Source of the DNA: Orobanche coerulescens
Taxonomy: Eukaryota; Streptophyta; Magnoliopsida; Lamiales; Orobanchaceae
Length of the DNA stretch: 64,000 bases
Assembly (NCBI GenBank): GCA_033398695.1
Contig: CM065815.1
Span: 145,497,001 to 145,561,000 of the forward strand
Direction of reading: 5' to 3'
Shown here: positions 1 through 12,143 of the stretch, piece after piece
Layout: the number at the start of each line of letters is the position of its first letter
Position numbering within the stretch: position 1 is the first letter of the stretch
The notes under the pieces: generated by a model
What the model was told of the DNA's origin: nothing
Databases searched by the model: none
Seen by the model: only the letters and a program-made list of their open reading frames with translations
Made by a program: the position numbers and the translations under genes

Positions 1-21
1 GCGCATATTACTAATATGCTT

Positions 22-28
22 TATAAAA
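22..28 (+). promoter_or_regulatory. TATA box of family X LTR1
   Basis: TATAAAA lies in the context GCTTTATAAAAGGGGG. The same box is at 36300-36306 in LTR2 and 42309-42315 in LTR3, directly downstream of the TAGCGCACGCTA cluster. It is the likely core promoter of the LTR; transcription from it is inferred. Confidence 0.6.
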
Positions 29-839
29 GGGGGCAGACAGGTGTTAAGAGGCCTTTCGTCTATTTCTTTCCTTTCACTCGATACAGAGAGCCTTGGGAGG
101 ATGTTTGAAGTTCCTAAACACTGAGAGATGATCCTCGTTAACAAGATTAAGATGGAAAGCATATATTAAAGCTTTGTTCTTGAAATTATTGATGATTCTT
201 GGAATAGAGTTCATAGAGAGAGTTTTGAGGTTCCAAATACTAGATTATGATGGAGTTGATCGTCCTTATCAACGTTTGGAGCTCGGACCGACCTCCTCGC
301 ATATAGACAGCCAAGGATCGATTGGAAATGGATTCAACCTTGAGAATCAATGCATTTCATCGAAGAGGTAATTACTCTTCACTTTGGGATTTCGTTTTGG
401 ATTGTATATGATGTACTTGAGTTGATAATCGTCATGTATATGAGTTAACAAGTATGAACATGAGATTGGTTACCGAGTTATGTTGATGTTATTGCTGATA
501 TATGGGTATTGATATGATTCGAGTGGTTTCGAATTGTGTTGTTTATCTTCAAAGAGATATGTTGGCTAATGTCTTCCTTCAATTCGGGTCTTTGATGTTG
601 TTGTTATTGGTTTTTCATATGATGGTGAACATGGCGATGATTATGAATTCTTGGTATTCATATGTTGATATTGAGGAAGAAGATGATATATGAATATATG
701 AGTTGGATGATTGTTTATATGTTAAAGGACATCGGATTTCGTTGTTTTGATAGCTATGAACATGGTTTCGAAATCACTTAGTGTTCTTGATAATCGCCAT
801 AAGTCGATTGGTATCTGAAATGTATGCAACTGCATGTCA

Positions 840-922
840 TTAGCGCACGCTATTGTTACTGGCTAGCGCACGCTAACGGAAGCGACTTAGCGCACGCTAC
901 GTTAAGTGATTAACGTGCGCTA
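840..922. repeat. Palindrome cluster TAGCGCACGCTA in X LTR1
   Basis: Four copies of TAGCGCACGCTA-type sequence, in both orientations (the last reads TTAACGTGCGCTAA), lie within about 80 bp. The arms TAGCG/CGCTA are inverted around a CA or TG centre. Equivalent clusters are at 37077-37157 (LTR2) and 43093-43163 (LTR3). This cluster is about 0.8 kb downstream of the TATA box, so it is a second cluster in the transcribed part of the LTR. Confidence 0.75.
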
Positions 923-2328
923 AGTCAACAGGCAATGTAATATATCCTGTTTCGGTTATGAATTCGTGATCGTTTAAGTTGGATTGATTAGACTAGTGGT
1001 TAATCGAGATATTGTTGAGCCGTTGGTTTTGTGAATTGGTTTTATTGAGTGTTGATTGTTATCGAACTTGTTGTTTAGCAATTATTGTAATAGGTTGAGA
1101 TTATTAATCGGTGATTGGAACCTTGCTTTGCGGTTGTGTTCAAGAATGTTCGTGAATTGCATTGACCGGGGCTGAGGAACTTGTAGACGACGACAAGGAA
1201 TTGTTAACGGCTTCATCGGTATCGAGGCAAGTTGTTACTTGCTCAGTTTATAATATTTAATAAATGGTTTCCGTTTCATTCGTTTCTAATTCGTATAGCA
1301 ATGTTTATAATCGTAATCACAGGGGATTCGGGATTATAAGTTGTATTCGAGTTTTGGGAATTAAATCATAATGTATATGATTTACATTTGTTGTTAGTAT
1401 ACTTGGTATCGAGGATACATTGTGGTATAGACGAAGACATGAATTATCTACCGTCCGTGACATTTTGGATCGTCGAATATTTAGAATCATGGTTGGTGAT
1501 GGTTTAGATATCGAGAATGCTCCCGAAGGACTCGGAGCAAGTATTTTAATCATTTTTGTCATTTGTGTCGATCATGTCGTGATACTTTGTGTATCGTTAT
1601 TATCATTCATTTGTGCATTGTTGTCGTGCATTGCGTACTATTGTTTTGTGCAGTTCTGCATTGTGATTGTCCACCATGCGTTGGTCCGACAGGATCAACA
1701 TGGGATATCTATAGTTGTGTGCGCTGGATCATTGGACAGGTATTTCCACCATGCGTTGGTTCGACGGGATCATCATGGGAATCTAAAGTTGTGTGCGCTG
1801 GATTGTTGGATTACCATGTGTTGTTGTGCATATGTATATTATGGGTTTCCATAAGTATACATTGATGTTATTGATGTGAGCATATTGACGTTGTCATATG
1901 AGTATGCATTTGTAGGTCTTGTGTTAGGACCGTATCCGTATGATGAATTGATCTGATCTCGGATTAGACTGACATGATTGTCACGGTATTTCGTATCTTG
2001 AGGTACGTTCTGTGTTTCCTTTGGTAATTATATTTTAATGGACAATTGATTATCGTGTTGAGATGTGATGATGTTACCGATGGATTGGGTTGGACAGAGT
2101 TAGTAGATTTCGTAACAGTGAGTTATGATAATGTTTTGAGAACCTTGGGTATTATTGAGATACAATACAGATATTTCGGTATGAGCTTATCGTGTCGTTC
2201 AAAGGATACGAGATGTGAACTTTGGTAATTATTATCACGAGTTGGTAAAGTTATGGCGGTAAGATTACATTGGTCGTATTCTTGCTTATTATTTTCATTG
2301 GTACGTAATTATTGATGTGATGTGTGTT

Positions 2329-3029
2329 TCGTCGCTGAGGAACCATGCACAGTCGCGGAGTTCGATGGACCGACTCCATGACCGTGTCTTGTGCGCGAAG
2401 ACATTGAGTGTCTCGTGACTCATTTTATTGTGAGGGTCCTCTGTTAGGTTGCGCCTCGCCTCGTATTTAAACGAAGGGCGTGCGGTCTTGGTCTAGAGGA
2501 GTCCTTGCGTGGGGCAGCGTCGGATGATTCAACTCCACGCCCGCGGCTTTGTAAGCTCTGCTTCCACCTCGGCCCGCCATGGCGATGGCGAACCTCGACG
2601 GTGTATGTTGAGACGGGGGTAGTGACGCGTCGCATTGTCCGGGTTCACCATGTTAGATGATGATCCTTTGAGGGCGGGCGATCGTGTCCACTGATTAGTT
2701 TTGGAGGGCCCTCAGACTACACCGGCCTCGTATTTAAACGAAGGCGGGCGATCTTGGCCCAAAGGGACCTTGCATGGCCGAAGCAGCCGGTTCCATCGAC
2801 TACCAGGACCATGGCTTTATGATGTGCGGTGGAGGCGATCTCGTGCCTTATTCCGTCATGTTGGATGGTGAACTGTAGATGGCGATCGAGTCCTCCGGTT
2901 TGTTGACGTAGCTTATGATGGCGATCGGGCTGGAAGACTGTGATCGTCGCTCGGCTGCCGATCGCATTATTCATAAGTTGATATCGACGATCGGGCGGGA
3001 GATCGTCATTCGGGCGCCGATCGCGCTGC
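2329..3029 (-). other. T1 non-coding 3' region with diverged ~275-bp direct repeats
   Basis: No convincing coding sequence is present. Two diverged units can be recognised by the shared block GCCTCGTATTTAAACGAAG and surrounding sequence near 2451 and 2723. The same pair occurs in T2 (11576 and 11847) and in T3 (24268 and 24533). The region is the retained 3' untranslated part of a Tat element after loss of pol and the extra ORF. Confidence 0.65.
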
Positions 3030-4258
3030 TCACAGGCTAAGAAGAAACCTTTGCCTGGCCAGAAAGTCTGCGTCTTTAGCTCGGAAGGTCGCGTAGGTCG
3101 AGGGCTGGCTCTTCGTAAGATGCCTGAACATAGGCGAAAGGCCATGGAATCCTCCTAGGACTGAGTAGAGGGTGATCTCATCGCTTACGGGCTCGCCATT
3201 GAGGATGATCTCATCTACTCGGCCGATGTAGTCCGAGTCGGACTCTTCTTCTCCCTGCTTGATTTGCATCATGCGAAGGGGACCTTCCGGCCGAGCGACC
3301 CTGGTGGCGAAGTACTCTGTGAAGACGTTCGCCAGCTGGTTAAAGGAGCCAATGGACCGAGGTGGCAATGAGGTGTACCACCTGTAGGCGAGGTCATCCA
3401 GCGTCATAGGGAACATTCGGCACCTGGTCGCGTCTGATGCCCCACACCCGGTCATGTAGATGTTCAACTTGCTCAGGTGTGTTTCGGGGTCTGATCTCCC
3501 CTCGTACAAAGGTGTTTGCGGGGGAACGATCTTGTGCTGCACAGGGGCGAGCTCGATGGGGACCGCGAGCGGCTCGCTCGGCTCGGCGATCGTCTTCTTG
3601 GCGCCTGCCCCTGATTCCAGGAGCGCCTTCATGTCGTCGAGCTGGCGTTGCATTGCGGCCATCGCCGTGGCTCGGTCGCTCGCGGATCGGCTCTGAGAGC
3701 AGAGCCGAGGCGATCGTGTACCGATCTCCTGACTCTGCTGCTTCCGATCTCGGCTATTAGGTGAGGGGGAGCCAGACGGCTGGGCTGCCTTCTGGGAGTT
3801 GGGTAGGCCGAGCTCCTGGTGACGGACTCAAACTCCGTCGTCTCGTAGCTGGGGCCGGACTGCCCCGGTCGCCAAGACGGGTCACTGCCCAGGCGATCGA
3901 AAATAGAGGTGCTCCGGCTGGCGAGTGCCTCTCCTTGCGGATGAGAGCCTCCTGGCGATCGCTCGGCCAGTAACGCCTTGAACTTCCGCTTGGTCTTCCG
4001 ACGGACGGCCGAGGGGGTGATAGTGGGAGGCGCGCCGAGAGCACTCCGTCGCTCCTGTAGGACGGCCATGACCTCGTTGATCTGTTCCGCGGTTCAGAAC
4101 TGATCGAGCGAGAGGCTTGGGCCGCCGCCCAGGGGCGGGATCGAGCGTCTCGGACTGCGGCGGCTACCTTCCGCCATCGGCTGTGGCTCAGACAGAGACG
4201 GAACGAGGCGTCTGGCGGGCTGGCCAGCGGCTTTCTTCGACGCGGAGGCGGAAGACAT
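3030..4258 (-). pseudogene. gag: T1 gag (capsid half), one stop and one frameshift
   Basis: Gag forms the particle that packages element RNA. The chosen start is the ATG at 4258 (MSSASASKKAAG), because an upstream ATG at 4384 lies in the primer site. The N-terminal half is Ser/Arg/Pro-rich. A retrotransposon gag domain follows in the last 200 residues, with YMTGCGASDATRCRMFPMTL, YRWYTSLPPRSI and RQGEEES-like blocks shared with T2 and T3. An in-frame TGA lies in the segment DQF-stop-TAEQ near 4097, and the frame shifts near 3660, after which capsid coding runs to 3030. The frame stops after FLARQRFLLSL, where T3 gag continues into a zinc knuckle, so the nucleic-acid-binding end is missing. This truncation is shared with T2, so it is ancestral to both. 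Confidence 0.85.
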
Positions 4259-4385
4259 GATTTCTGAAAGATTTTTTTGAAGCGCAGTGAGTGTCACTTC
4301 AAGTATATGCCCCGATAACAGTGAGTGTTCTTCGAGACGGTAGGAATAAAAATTGAGGGTTAGATGCCCTTCCTCTAGTGCCAAT

Positions 4386-5473
4386 TGTTTTTGCCCAAAA
4401 TATTTATCCGAAGATTAAATATTGCTGGAATGGACGGACAACAAACAAAATTTGCGGGAGCACTTCCGAGAGAATATGAATAAACACAAGATTTGCCGGG
4501 TTTGTTAGGCCCGGGCTTGAATGCTCTCGCGAGATGTTATTAATACAAATATTCGTGGATACAAGTATTAATGTGAGAATATAAATACAATGAGTGTAAA
4601 AAGACTCTGTTAATCTAGCTCTTGAGCGAAGCTTGGTGTTCTTCGTCCCTGCCGATCGTCTTCTGCATGAGAGAGGCCGAGAGAAGAAAGAACCGAGAGA
4701 TAGCTGTTGCCAAGAGTAGGAGAAAGCCAAGTGCTGTGTATTGCTTCTGTATTGTGTGCTGAGATCGCGATAATGCCAGGGGGAATCCAAGTGCAGGCTG
4801 CCTTTTATTTATAGGGGCTGAGGAGCCTTGTCTTCTGGCGGGCGATCATCTTCCGGCCAATATAATAATTGGGCGATCGTCCTCAAGGTCACATGGGCAG
4901 TCTGCCTAAAGTCCAAGGCTGCTGCTGGCAGCCAGCTGTGCGGTCCAATGAGGGGCCAACACGCGTCCGGAGTCACTGTCACATGTGGTCCTACTGACAC
5001 CTTTCGGCGGGCCTGTCGGCTGGTGGACGGATGTTGACAGGCTGTGGTCAATGATCCGTGAAATCCAGATATTGTATCGGCGCTACACGTGGGGTCTGTC
5101 CTGGGCTTCGGCCTTTGCCGACTGGATGGCCATCGGCTCTGATCGGTATGAGGCGCTCGTCAATGGTCGGTCACCAGAGGTCGGCATCGGTCGGTCACCA
5201 AGGGTCGGTCGGCAAGTGCCGAGAGATGACCGTCTGCTAGTCGGCCTCCAGGAATCGATCGCCAAGTGCCGAGAGACGATCGTCTTAGATGTCGATCGCT
5301 CGGCACCGGGATTTGTCCTGGGACCTTCGGCTGGACGATCTGTCCTGGCTGTCGGGCTGAGACTAGGTCGCCCGATCTCTGGTCGGCAGTTCTGCCTTGG
5401 CTGCTCGGCAATGGCTAGGTCGCCCGATCTCCGAGGCGATCGCCGATCGGAGAGTATAATTCTCGACACAACA
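4386..5473 (-). repeat. T1 5' LTR (1088 bp)
   Basis: On the plus strand it runs from TGTTTTTGCCC to CTCGACACAACA. On the minus strand it is followed by a purine-rich primer-site region reading TTGGCACTAGAGGAAGGG (4384-4367), as in T2. A TATAAATA box on the minus strand lies near 4806-4814. GATCG-rich palindromes (GGCGATCGCC, CGATCG) cluster at 5150-5450, upstream of that box in the direction of transcription. Confidence 0.8.
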
Positions 5474-7517
5474 ATGTGATCGTTATCATTGTTGGGTATT
5501 ATGGCTGACCCCATCGTGGGCTTTCTTTTTAGGTTTTTAGAATATCAAGCTTGTAGCGGTTGTGGAGAGATGAGCTTCCTGGAAGATACTGGCCAAGACA
5601 TGTATTTGTGCATTGAGTTTCCTCATCAGTTGTTATCTTCCGCTGCTAGAGTATTTTTAGTTGATTGTCTTTTCCGCTGCGTGATTATGATTAAATGGCC
5701 TTTCGGTTACTTTGGCAATCGTTTTCTAAACTATTTTGTCGGTACGTGTAAGCAAGAGCTTAACGTATGTTCAAGCTATTGAGTCTTGGCATTTCGGGCC
5801 TTGTGGTTTCAAATGAGATATTTACGACGGTTTTGATAAACAGTTTTTATATAGTCTTCCAATGTTTTAAAAGATTGTACCGTCGTTCGCGTCTTAGGCG
5901 TTTGTAAATGTTTGTAAATCTTTCTTTCAGCCTTGTGGGTTCCATCTCGGGGCCCACGACACTGTAATATTCTCGGTCCGATCTGGGGGTGTTACAGAAT
6001 ATGGTATTAGAGCTTAGGTTGTGGAAACCTAGACAGTCCGGTCGAGTTGGGTCGTGTTTTTGTCGCGTCATTCGAGTTGTTGATTTGACAAATACTAGAG
6101 CCCTATATTTTTGTTGTTCACTTGGGCTTATGTGTTATGTGATAAACCAGTGTGGTACTGAGGTTCTTGTAAATTTTTCCGAACAGTGTTAACGTGTTTC
6201 TTCAGATAGAGCTGTGTTGTGTTCTCGAGTTGAACTGAGTTTGCAAAATGTGTGTTTTGTAAATGTCTGTGTCGAGTATTTTCTATATTTTTGACATGTG
6301 CCAGTATCACGGGAATCGTCGGCTTCACGATCTGTAAGTATTTGGATTTTTAAATTGCATTAAGATTTGTTGCCATTCTAAGTTGATATGCTTTGAGATT
6401 CAGCAGAATATTATGCGTTACAGCATAAGGTGACAGAATTGGGACAGGATTGATGATCTTGAGAAGTTATGATTTTGAAAATCAATATGTCGGTTAAATT
6501 TTGGAAATGGAGTAGTGTGTTCGGGAGAAGAACTGTGGATTGTTGAGAAGAACATGTAGTCATGTTAGTTCATTTTGTGATATATGAAACTATTTTCGAG
6601 CATTTGAAAATGATATTTTTCAAAATGAATATTTCACGGATATTTTATGGAGAATGATTTTTGAGCTGAGGCCCAATCGATTTTGAAATAGTTTTGTAAC
6701 TCAGGACTTGGAGTCCGAAAAGGGTTTTCTACTTTTTAAACTTCTTGTAATGCGGAACGAGATACGGGCTGAAACCCTAATGTTTCAAAAGGCTTTTCTG
6801 TTTCCTAAAACTCTCGAGATTTGTAAAACAGTTTACCAATCGTTTATCTACTTTATTACTCCCTTTCGGGGTTTTGATTTATTTGTCCAAATGAAACTTC
6901 TCGGGAAGTCTTTCATTGCGTTTGATTTGTCGATTATTCAATGTTTTGTCATAGCATAGTTGAGATGATCCAGGATGGGTTAATGGTCGACCTTGCGAGT
7001 CATGTGTGGTAAAGGAGTTTTTATCGGAGTCTATATTGAGATTTTAGAACTCTATCGTGCGGTTTTCTCATGGAATGTCAGTGGATTTGGTGACAAGCCG
7101 AACTAGTATACAGGAGTATGGGTGTGGTCAATCATTTGCATAATTTCATTTATTTAATCATGTGTATTCGAAAAGAATTTTCATCGAGAACTTGACACCA
7201 GTGAGCCGGTTTAACTTTTCGAAAGTTGATTTCGTGATCTTACGAAAATTTATGTTTTGAATTTTGAAATTCTTGAAAGAACTTTTGAAAATTTGCCTTC
7301 TTGACAAGATTACATGATTTCAAACTGGTTTTGAAAATGTGACTGATATACATACACATTTAGTGCATAGTGCATATCATGGTGAAGTTATGAGTGTGAC
7401 TTACAAACTGGATAAGACATCAGTATGGAACGATGAAAAGAGATTCGAACTTCGGTATGGTAGTTTGGTTATCCAGGGATGATCGGTTGATTTATCGGAT
7501 AAGAAGAATATGCTGCG

Positions 7518-8736
7518 TGTTAGGCGTATTTTTATGCGCTTATTTATCATTATTTTATATTTATCATGAGCCTAAATCAGCATAAATGAGCTTTTAATGC
7601 ACTATTCTTATATGTTTTGCAGGAAATCGGAGTTCGAAAGCCGAAACGATGAAAAACGGGCAAAAACAGCAATTTTTGGTCATGAGCCGCGGCACAAACC
7701 AAGTGAGCCGCAGCACACGAAGACAACCAGCGAGCCCCGAGTGGACTGTACCGTGAGCCGCGGCACAAGTAGAGTGAGCCGCGGCCCAGGAGGAAAAGGC
7801 AATGCCCAGGCATCTCGCTGAGCAGTAGGGGCCGCGGCACAGATTAAGTGAGCCGCGGCCCATCGGGCGGTTTTTGCTGAATATTCCGCGTTTCTTTGCC
7901 GTTTTTGGAGCAGTTTTCGACCTAATCACACGGACGCGTTTTGGAGGCTGATAACAGTTATCGATAGATAGAGAGAAGAACACAAGGAGGAGATTTGTGG
8001 GGCGACGACAAGACCACGGATCCCTACGGTTTTTCTTAATTTTTCCGCATCTTAGTTCCTAGATCTATTCGAGTAGGATTCTGATTGTAGCCGATTACAT
8101 GACGGTTTGATTTATTTATTAATATTTCAATTTATTCGTTATTCTATTGAATTGGATTCTTCTTACTGTTCTTAATGCTTTTTAATTGTCTGGCCAATAG
8201 TTGAATTGTTTTGAATGTCTTTATGGATTCGGGAGATGAAATTTAGGCATAGTTCTTGTGGGACGAATCATAATTTTCGTGAGATAGGAATAAACTCATG
8301 GGAATTGTGAAGCCTATTTATTGTAGGGATTCTTGAACTGTTTCAGCTATTAATTATCTAATTCGAATAGGGATATATCGAGTTAATAATTCGTAGTATT
8401 TTCTATCGACCTTGGGAAAGGCTTTAGAATAATTTAGGAATTCCTGGCTTACAATCAATTGAATAAAAGTGAATTGAATTGAATAAAAATCTTTCCTGAT
8501 TTTTTGAGGTGAAAATCATAATCCTACACCCTTATTATTATTATTATTATTATTTATTTTTCTGCAATTAGTTTAGTAATAAATTCTCTATAATTGTTCT
8601 TCAAATAAAATTACGAGTCGACTATATTTTGGTACTTAGTGAAATCAGTCCTCGAGGGAACGATATCTTACTTATCACTTTATTATTTGTTGACACCGTG
8701 CACTTGCGGCATAGTGTGAGGGATTTCCTCATAACA
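7518..8736 (+). mobile_element. Solo LTR of an unrelated family (Athila-like by appearance)
   Basis: This 1219-bp insertion begins TGTTAGGCG and ends CTCATAACA, flanked by CTGCG (7513-7517 and 8737-8741). The empty site is visible in internal 2 near 40609. It has no coding sequence and no internal LTR duplication, as expected of a solo LTR left by LTR-LTR recombination. The 3' part (CCTCGAGGGAACGATATCTT, then GTGCACTTGCGG) resembles plant Athila-type LTR ends, but the lineage is uncertain. At 7683-7862 it carries about six copies of GAGCCGCGGCAC or close variants. A short TTA microsatellite is at 8529-8552. Confidence 0.75.
7683..7862. repeat. GAGCCGCGGCAC repeat cluster in the solo LTR
   Basis: About six copies or variants of GAGCCGCGGCAC (palindromic core GCCGCGGC) lie within 180 bp, in one orientation. 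It is strongly GC-rich against an AT-rich background. It parallels the palindrome clusters of the other LTR families in this window, but no TATA box was recognised just downstream. Confidence 0.7.
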
Positions 8737-10300
8737 CTGCGTATTGTAGATTCGGGTACAGAACATGATTTTGGAACGTTGGATTTTTTGAAACCGGGAC
8801 ATATGTGCTATGTGATTCCATTGGTACGGTAGTAGCATGATTTTACCATAGTGATTTTTGAATGATTTCTTTGTAAGTGTAGATTTGTGGATGGTGACCC
8901 CATGCTGGTTGTTTTGGATATTGAGTATTCGTTCCCACTCCGTGTATGATTGGATATGTTCGTCGGTTTGTGATTGGTTGTTTGTATGCTGAGGAGTATG
9001 TTCACCAGTCGGGTATGTTTATTGAGATCCACTGTATGTGATTGGTGTGTCGTTTAGAGAACTTTGTTCGTTTGTATATCAGTTTCTGTAGTTCTGTGTT
9101 GATCGTATTGGAGTTTACCTTGTGAAGGTATTCTCGATTATCGTTGATCGTTCGTTGGTTATATTGGAGCTTATCATGTCGATGATACTCTCGGTTAATT
9201 TATTGGTTGATCATTGTTGGTGATCATCTGAGCGTTCAGATTTTGTGTCAATTTTTCGGGATTTGTTGCCATTGTGTTGGGTAGTTGTTTCACAGATGTA
9301 TCGGGCACTATTGGTTTTTAGCATATTGGGACTTGATTGTGTAATAAGGCAGACAAGATTTAACACGGATAGATTATTTCATCCGAAGATGATATATTTG
9401 GTTGGGACTCATGGAATTGTGATTGTAAGCATATTGAGGCTTTACAGTGAAGTCACTTGCTAGTACCTCAGGAGATCGTCGACTTGGCGCATATGTAAGT
9501 GTACTGTTTTGGTTATTCGTTAGTAATGATAATCGATAGTTGTCGTGATGGTTTCGGAATATTTTGGTTGAACGGTTTGTTAGTTTTTCTACAACAGATT
9601 GCAAGTTTCGAGGACAAAACTTATTTTAAGTGGTGTAGTATGTAATATCCGGAATTTCTACTACTATTGTTTAATGTTATTTTATCCGAGTTATGTTGTA
9701 TAGCCTGGAATCTGTACGGTATGAATAAAATAAATGAAGGACTGAGACATCTGTATTGGTATAATTGTCGTACTTGGTCGACAATTGCAGTTGAAGATAT
9801 TGTGTACCGTATGAGAATATTATTGGGAGGAGTATGTGTATTCAGTATATCGTGTATGTGTATATAGTATGTTGAGACGTTGGACAAGAATAGCTGAAAA
9901 TGGTTAAGTATAGCCTGATTAGAGCACGCTAATATTCAATCTTAGCGCACGCTAAAGGTAAAGGATAGCACACGCTAGTACAGACCAAATCAGAAGGAAT
10001 CTATGTGTGGACACGGCCACTTTCGGCGCATGCTCCGACAAGGTGAACAGATGTTTCTTATGAAGGATTAGTGCACGCTAATGCATATTGTCAGCGCACG
10101 CTAATCAGATCGGTCCAAAGGAATCTTATCCTTGTCAGATGCTTTCGGCATGTGGGACACAGGCATCTTCAGGGAAGGTGCAGATTGTTGGGTCAACGGC
10201 GATTAGCGCACGCTAATGTGGAAGATTAGCGCACGCTAATGGTGTATTACTGTAGCAGGTCAACGACTGTATTTACGTAAGTTATTGCATGGATATTACG

Positions 10301-11253
10301 TGTTGTTGCCCGAAATATTATCCGAAGATAGATATTGCTGGAATGGTCGAGCAACAGCAAATTGCGAGAGCACGTCCGTGGGAATGGAAATAACACAAGA
10401 TTTGCCGGGTTTGTTAGGCCCGGGCTTGAATGCTCTCACGAGATGTTATTAATAAGAATACGTGTGAGTACAAATATTAATGAAAGAATCTAATTACAAT
10501 GAGTGTAAAAGATCCTATTTATCTAACTCTTGAGCGAAGCTCTGCGTGTTCTTGTTCTCGTTTCTGCCGACCGTCTCAGGATTGAGAGGTGCTGAGAGAG
10601 AGAAAAGCCGAGAGATAGCTATTGCCAAGAGTAAGAAAGCCAAGTTATGAGTTGAGCTTCTGAACTGGACGTGAAGCAGACCATTTTCCAAGTGTAGGCA
10701 GCCTTCTATTTATAGGAGCTGAGATGCTCTGTTTACTGACGGGCGATCGCCTTTCATGTAATATAATAAGGGGCGATCGTCTTTATGTCACATGGACTGT
10801 CTACCTTAAAGCCTGCGGCTGCTGCAGGCAGCCAGCTGTGCGGTCCAATGAGGAGCCGGCACGCGTCTTGAGTTGCTGTCATGGGCGGTCCCACTGTGCA
10901 CCTTTCGGCGGGTCTGTCGGTAGGTGAGAAAGATGCTGTCAGGCTGTGGTCAACGATCCATGTCTTGCGGCGCCTTTTTCGGATCTGCATGTGGGACTCT
11001 GTCCGAGCTCCGTCCTTTGCCGACTAGACGGGCGATGGCTTTTCATGGCATGAGGTGGTCATCATTTGTTGGTCGGTCACCAGGGGTCGATCGCCAAGTA
11101 CCGAGAGACGATTGCCTTAGATGTCGATCGCTCGGCACCGGGACTTGTCCTGGGACCTTCGGTCGGCCAATCTGCCTTGGCTGTTGGGCTCTGGCTCGGT
11201 CGCCCGGTCTCTGTGCCGATCGCCTGGTGAGATGTATAAATCTCGACACAACA
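10301..11253 (-). repeat. T2 3' LTR (953 bp)
   Basis: TGTTGTTGCCCG...CTCGACACAACA on the plus strand. A minus-strand TATAAATAG is at 10706-10714. GATCG palindromes lie between that box and the LTR start on the minus strand (10742-11222). The polypurine tract precedes it on the minus strand (AGCTGGGGGGCAATTG, complement of 11254-11269). Confidence 0.85.
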
Positions 11254-12143
11254 ATTGCCCCCCAGCTTGCTCCTATGTTGAAGACACGGGGTGAGGTGGT
11301 TCTTGCTGGTGATCGTTGAGGATAAAGACGGGCAATCCGTTGAGCGGTCTACGGTTTCGGACTTGGGGGATCTGGTCGATTGGCGAGCTATCTTCGGTCT
11401 TGTACCTACAATAAACAATTTGCCGATCCCTCGTAGAGAGCTGATTGCTTCGTCGTTGAGGAATCGTGCACAATCGTGGAGTTCTATGGACCGACTCTAT
11501 GACCATGTCTTGTGTGCGAGCGACATTGTCTGTCTCGTGACTCATTTTATTGTAAGGGTCCTCCGTTAGGCTGCGCCTCGTCTCGTATTTAAGCGAAGGG
11601 CGTGTGGTCTTCGTCAGGAGAAGTCCTTGCGCGGGGCGTTGTCGGATTAATCGACTCCACGTCCGTGGCTTGTTAGCTCTTTTCTACCTCGGATCGTCAT
11701 GTTAGATGGCAATCCTCGACGGTATACGTTGAGACGGGGGTTGTGACGCGTCGCATTGTCCGGGTTCACCAAGTTAGATGATGAACCTTTGAGGGCGGAC
11801 GATCGTGTCCACTGATTTGTTTGGAGGGTCCTTCGACTACGCCCGCCTCGTATTTAAACGAAGGGCGAGCGATCTCAGCCTAAAGGAACCTTGCATGGCC
11901 TAAGCAGTCGGTTCCATCGACCACCAGGACCATGGCTACACTCTTCCACCTCGGATCATCATGTTAAATGCCGACCTTCGACGGTGTACGTTGTGCGGGG
12001 GAGGCGATCTCGTGCCTTAGTCCAAACATGTTAGATGATGAACTGTAGATGGCGAGTGAGTCCTCCAGTTTTGGTGATGTTGCTTGATAATGGCGATCGG
12101 GTTGGAAGACCGGTGATCGTTGTTCGGCTGCCGATCGCGTTGC
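11254..12143 (-). other. T2 non-coding 3' region with two diverged ~275-bp units
   Basis: It begins on the minus strand just after the gag stop and ends at the polypurine tract. It contains two diverged direct-repeat units marked by CTCGTATTTAAGCGAAGG (near 11580) and CTCGTATTTAAACGAAGG (near 11848). It is homologous to 2329-3029 in T1 and 24120-24700 in T3. No coding sequence recognised. Confidence 0.65.

Larger units (their letters stand above)
2325..5473 (-). mobile_element. T1: gag-only Tat-type LTR element lacking its 3' LTR
   Basis: The element is on the minus strand and flanked by the direct repeat ATGTG (2320-2324 and 5474-5478). X LTR3 shows the empty site. Order on the minus strand: 5' LTR (5473-4386), primer-site region (about 4384-4368), a gag reading frame (4258-3030) and a non-coding 3' part (3029-2329). 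The 3' LTR is gone except for about its last four bases (TGTT at 2325-2328), which still abut an intact target duplication. There is no pol. T2 (10301-36159) is a close relative with the same gag truncation, so the two form a non-autonomous family of the TR-GAG type. T3 is the probable helper. Confidence 0.85.
1..5996 (+). repeat. Family X LTR1 (5' end missing, split by T1)
   Basis: This is colinear with LTR2 and LTR3. The window starts just upstream of the TATA box (22-28), so about 0.75 kb of the LTR lies outside. A palindrome cluster (TAGCGCACGCTA type) is at 840-922 and a 70-80 bp imperfect repeat around GGTCCGACAGGATCA at 1668-1815. The LTR is interrupted at 2325-5473 by T1 and resumes at 5479. 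It ends GGGGGTGTTACA at 5996, followed by the primer-binding site at 6002-6013. Confidence 0.85.
5997..9640 (+). other. Family X internal region 1, non-coding, with a solo LTR inserted
   Basis: The primer site is at 6002-6013, followed by GCTTAGGTTGTGGAAACC, a leader also seen in family Y. Short ORFs such as 6708-6959 have no recognised domain and are not conserved as proteins. The region is colinear with 39091-41513 except for the insertion at 7518-8736. The last 40 bases form the polypurine-tract region before LTR2. Confidence 0.75.

Noticed and set aside
1420..1854. 144-aa ORF rich in Cys and Val in X LTR1
   Set aside because: It spans a tandem repeat inside an LTR and is disrupted in LTR2 and LTR3.
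2717..3145. 142-aa minus-strand ORF overlapping T1 gag
   Set aside because: It is the out-of-frame shadow of gag plus the non-coding 3' region; the capsid motifs are in another frame.
5083..5514. 143-aa minus-strand ORF and overlapping frames in the T1 LTR
   Set aside because: They arise from GATCG-rich repeats within the LTR; there is no domain, and frames are not conserved in T2 or T3.
6708..6959. 83-aa ORF conserved between X internal regions (also 39803-40054)
   Set aside because: Conservation is that of the whole duplicated internal region; there is no domain, and substitutions do not favour synonymous sites by eye.
8529..8552. TTA microsatellite as a special feature
   Set aside because: A short simple repeat inside a solo LTR; ordinary slippage.
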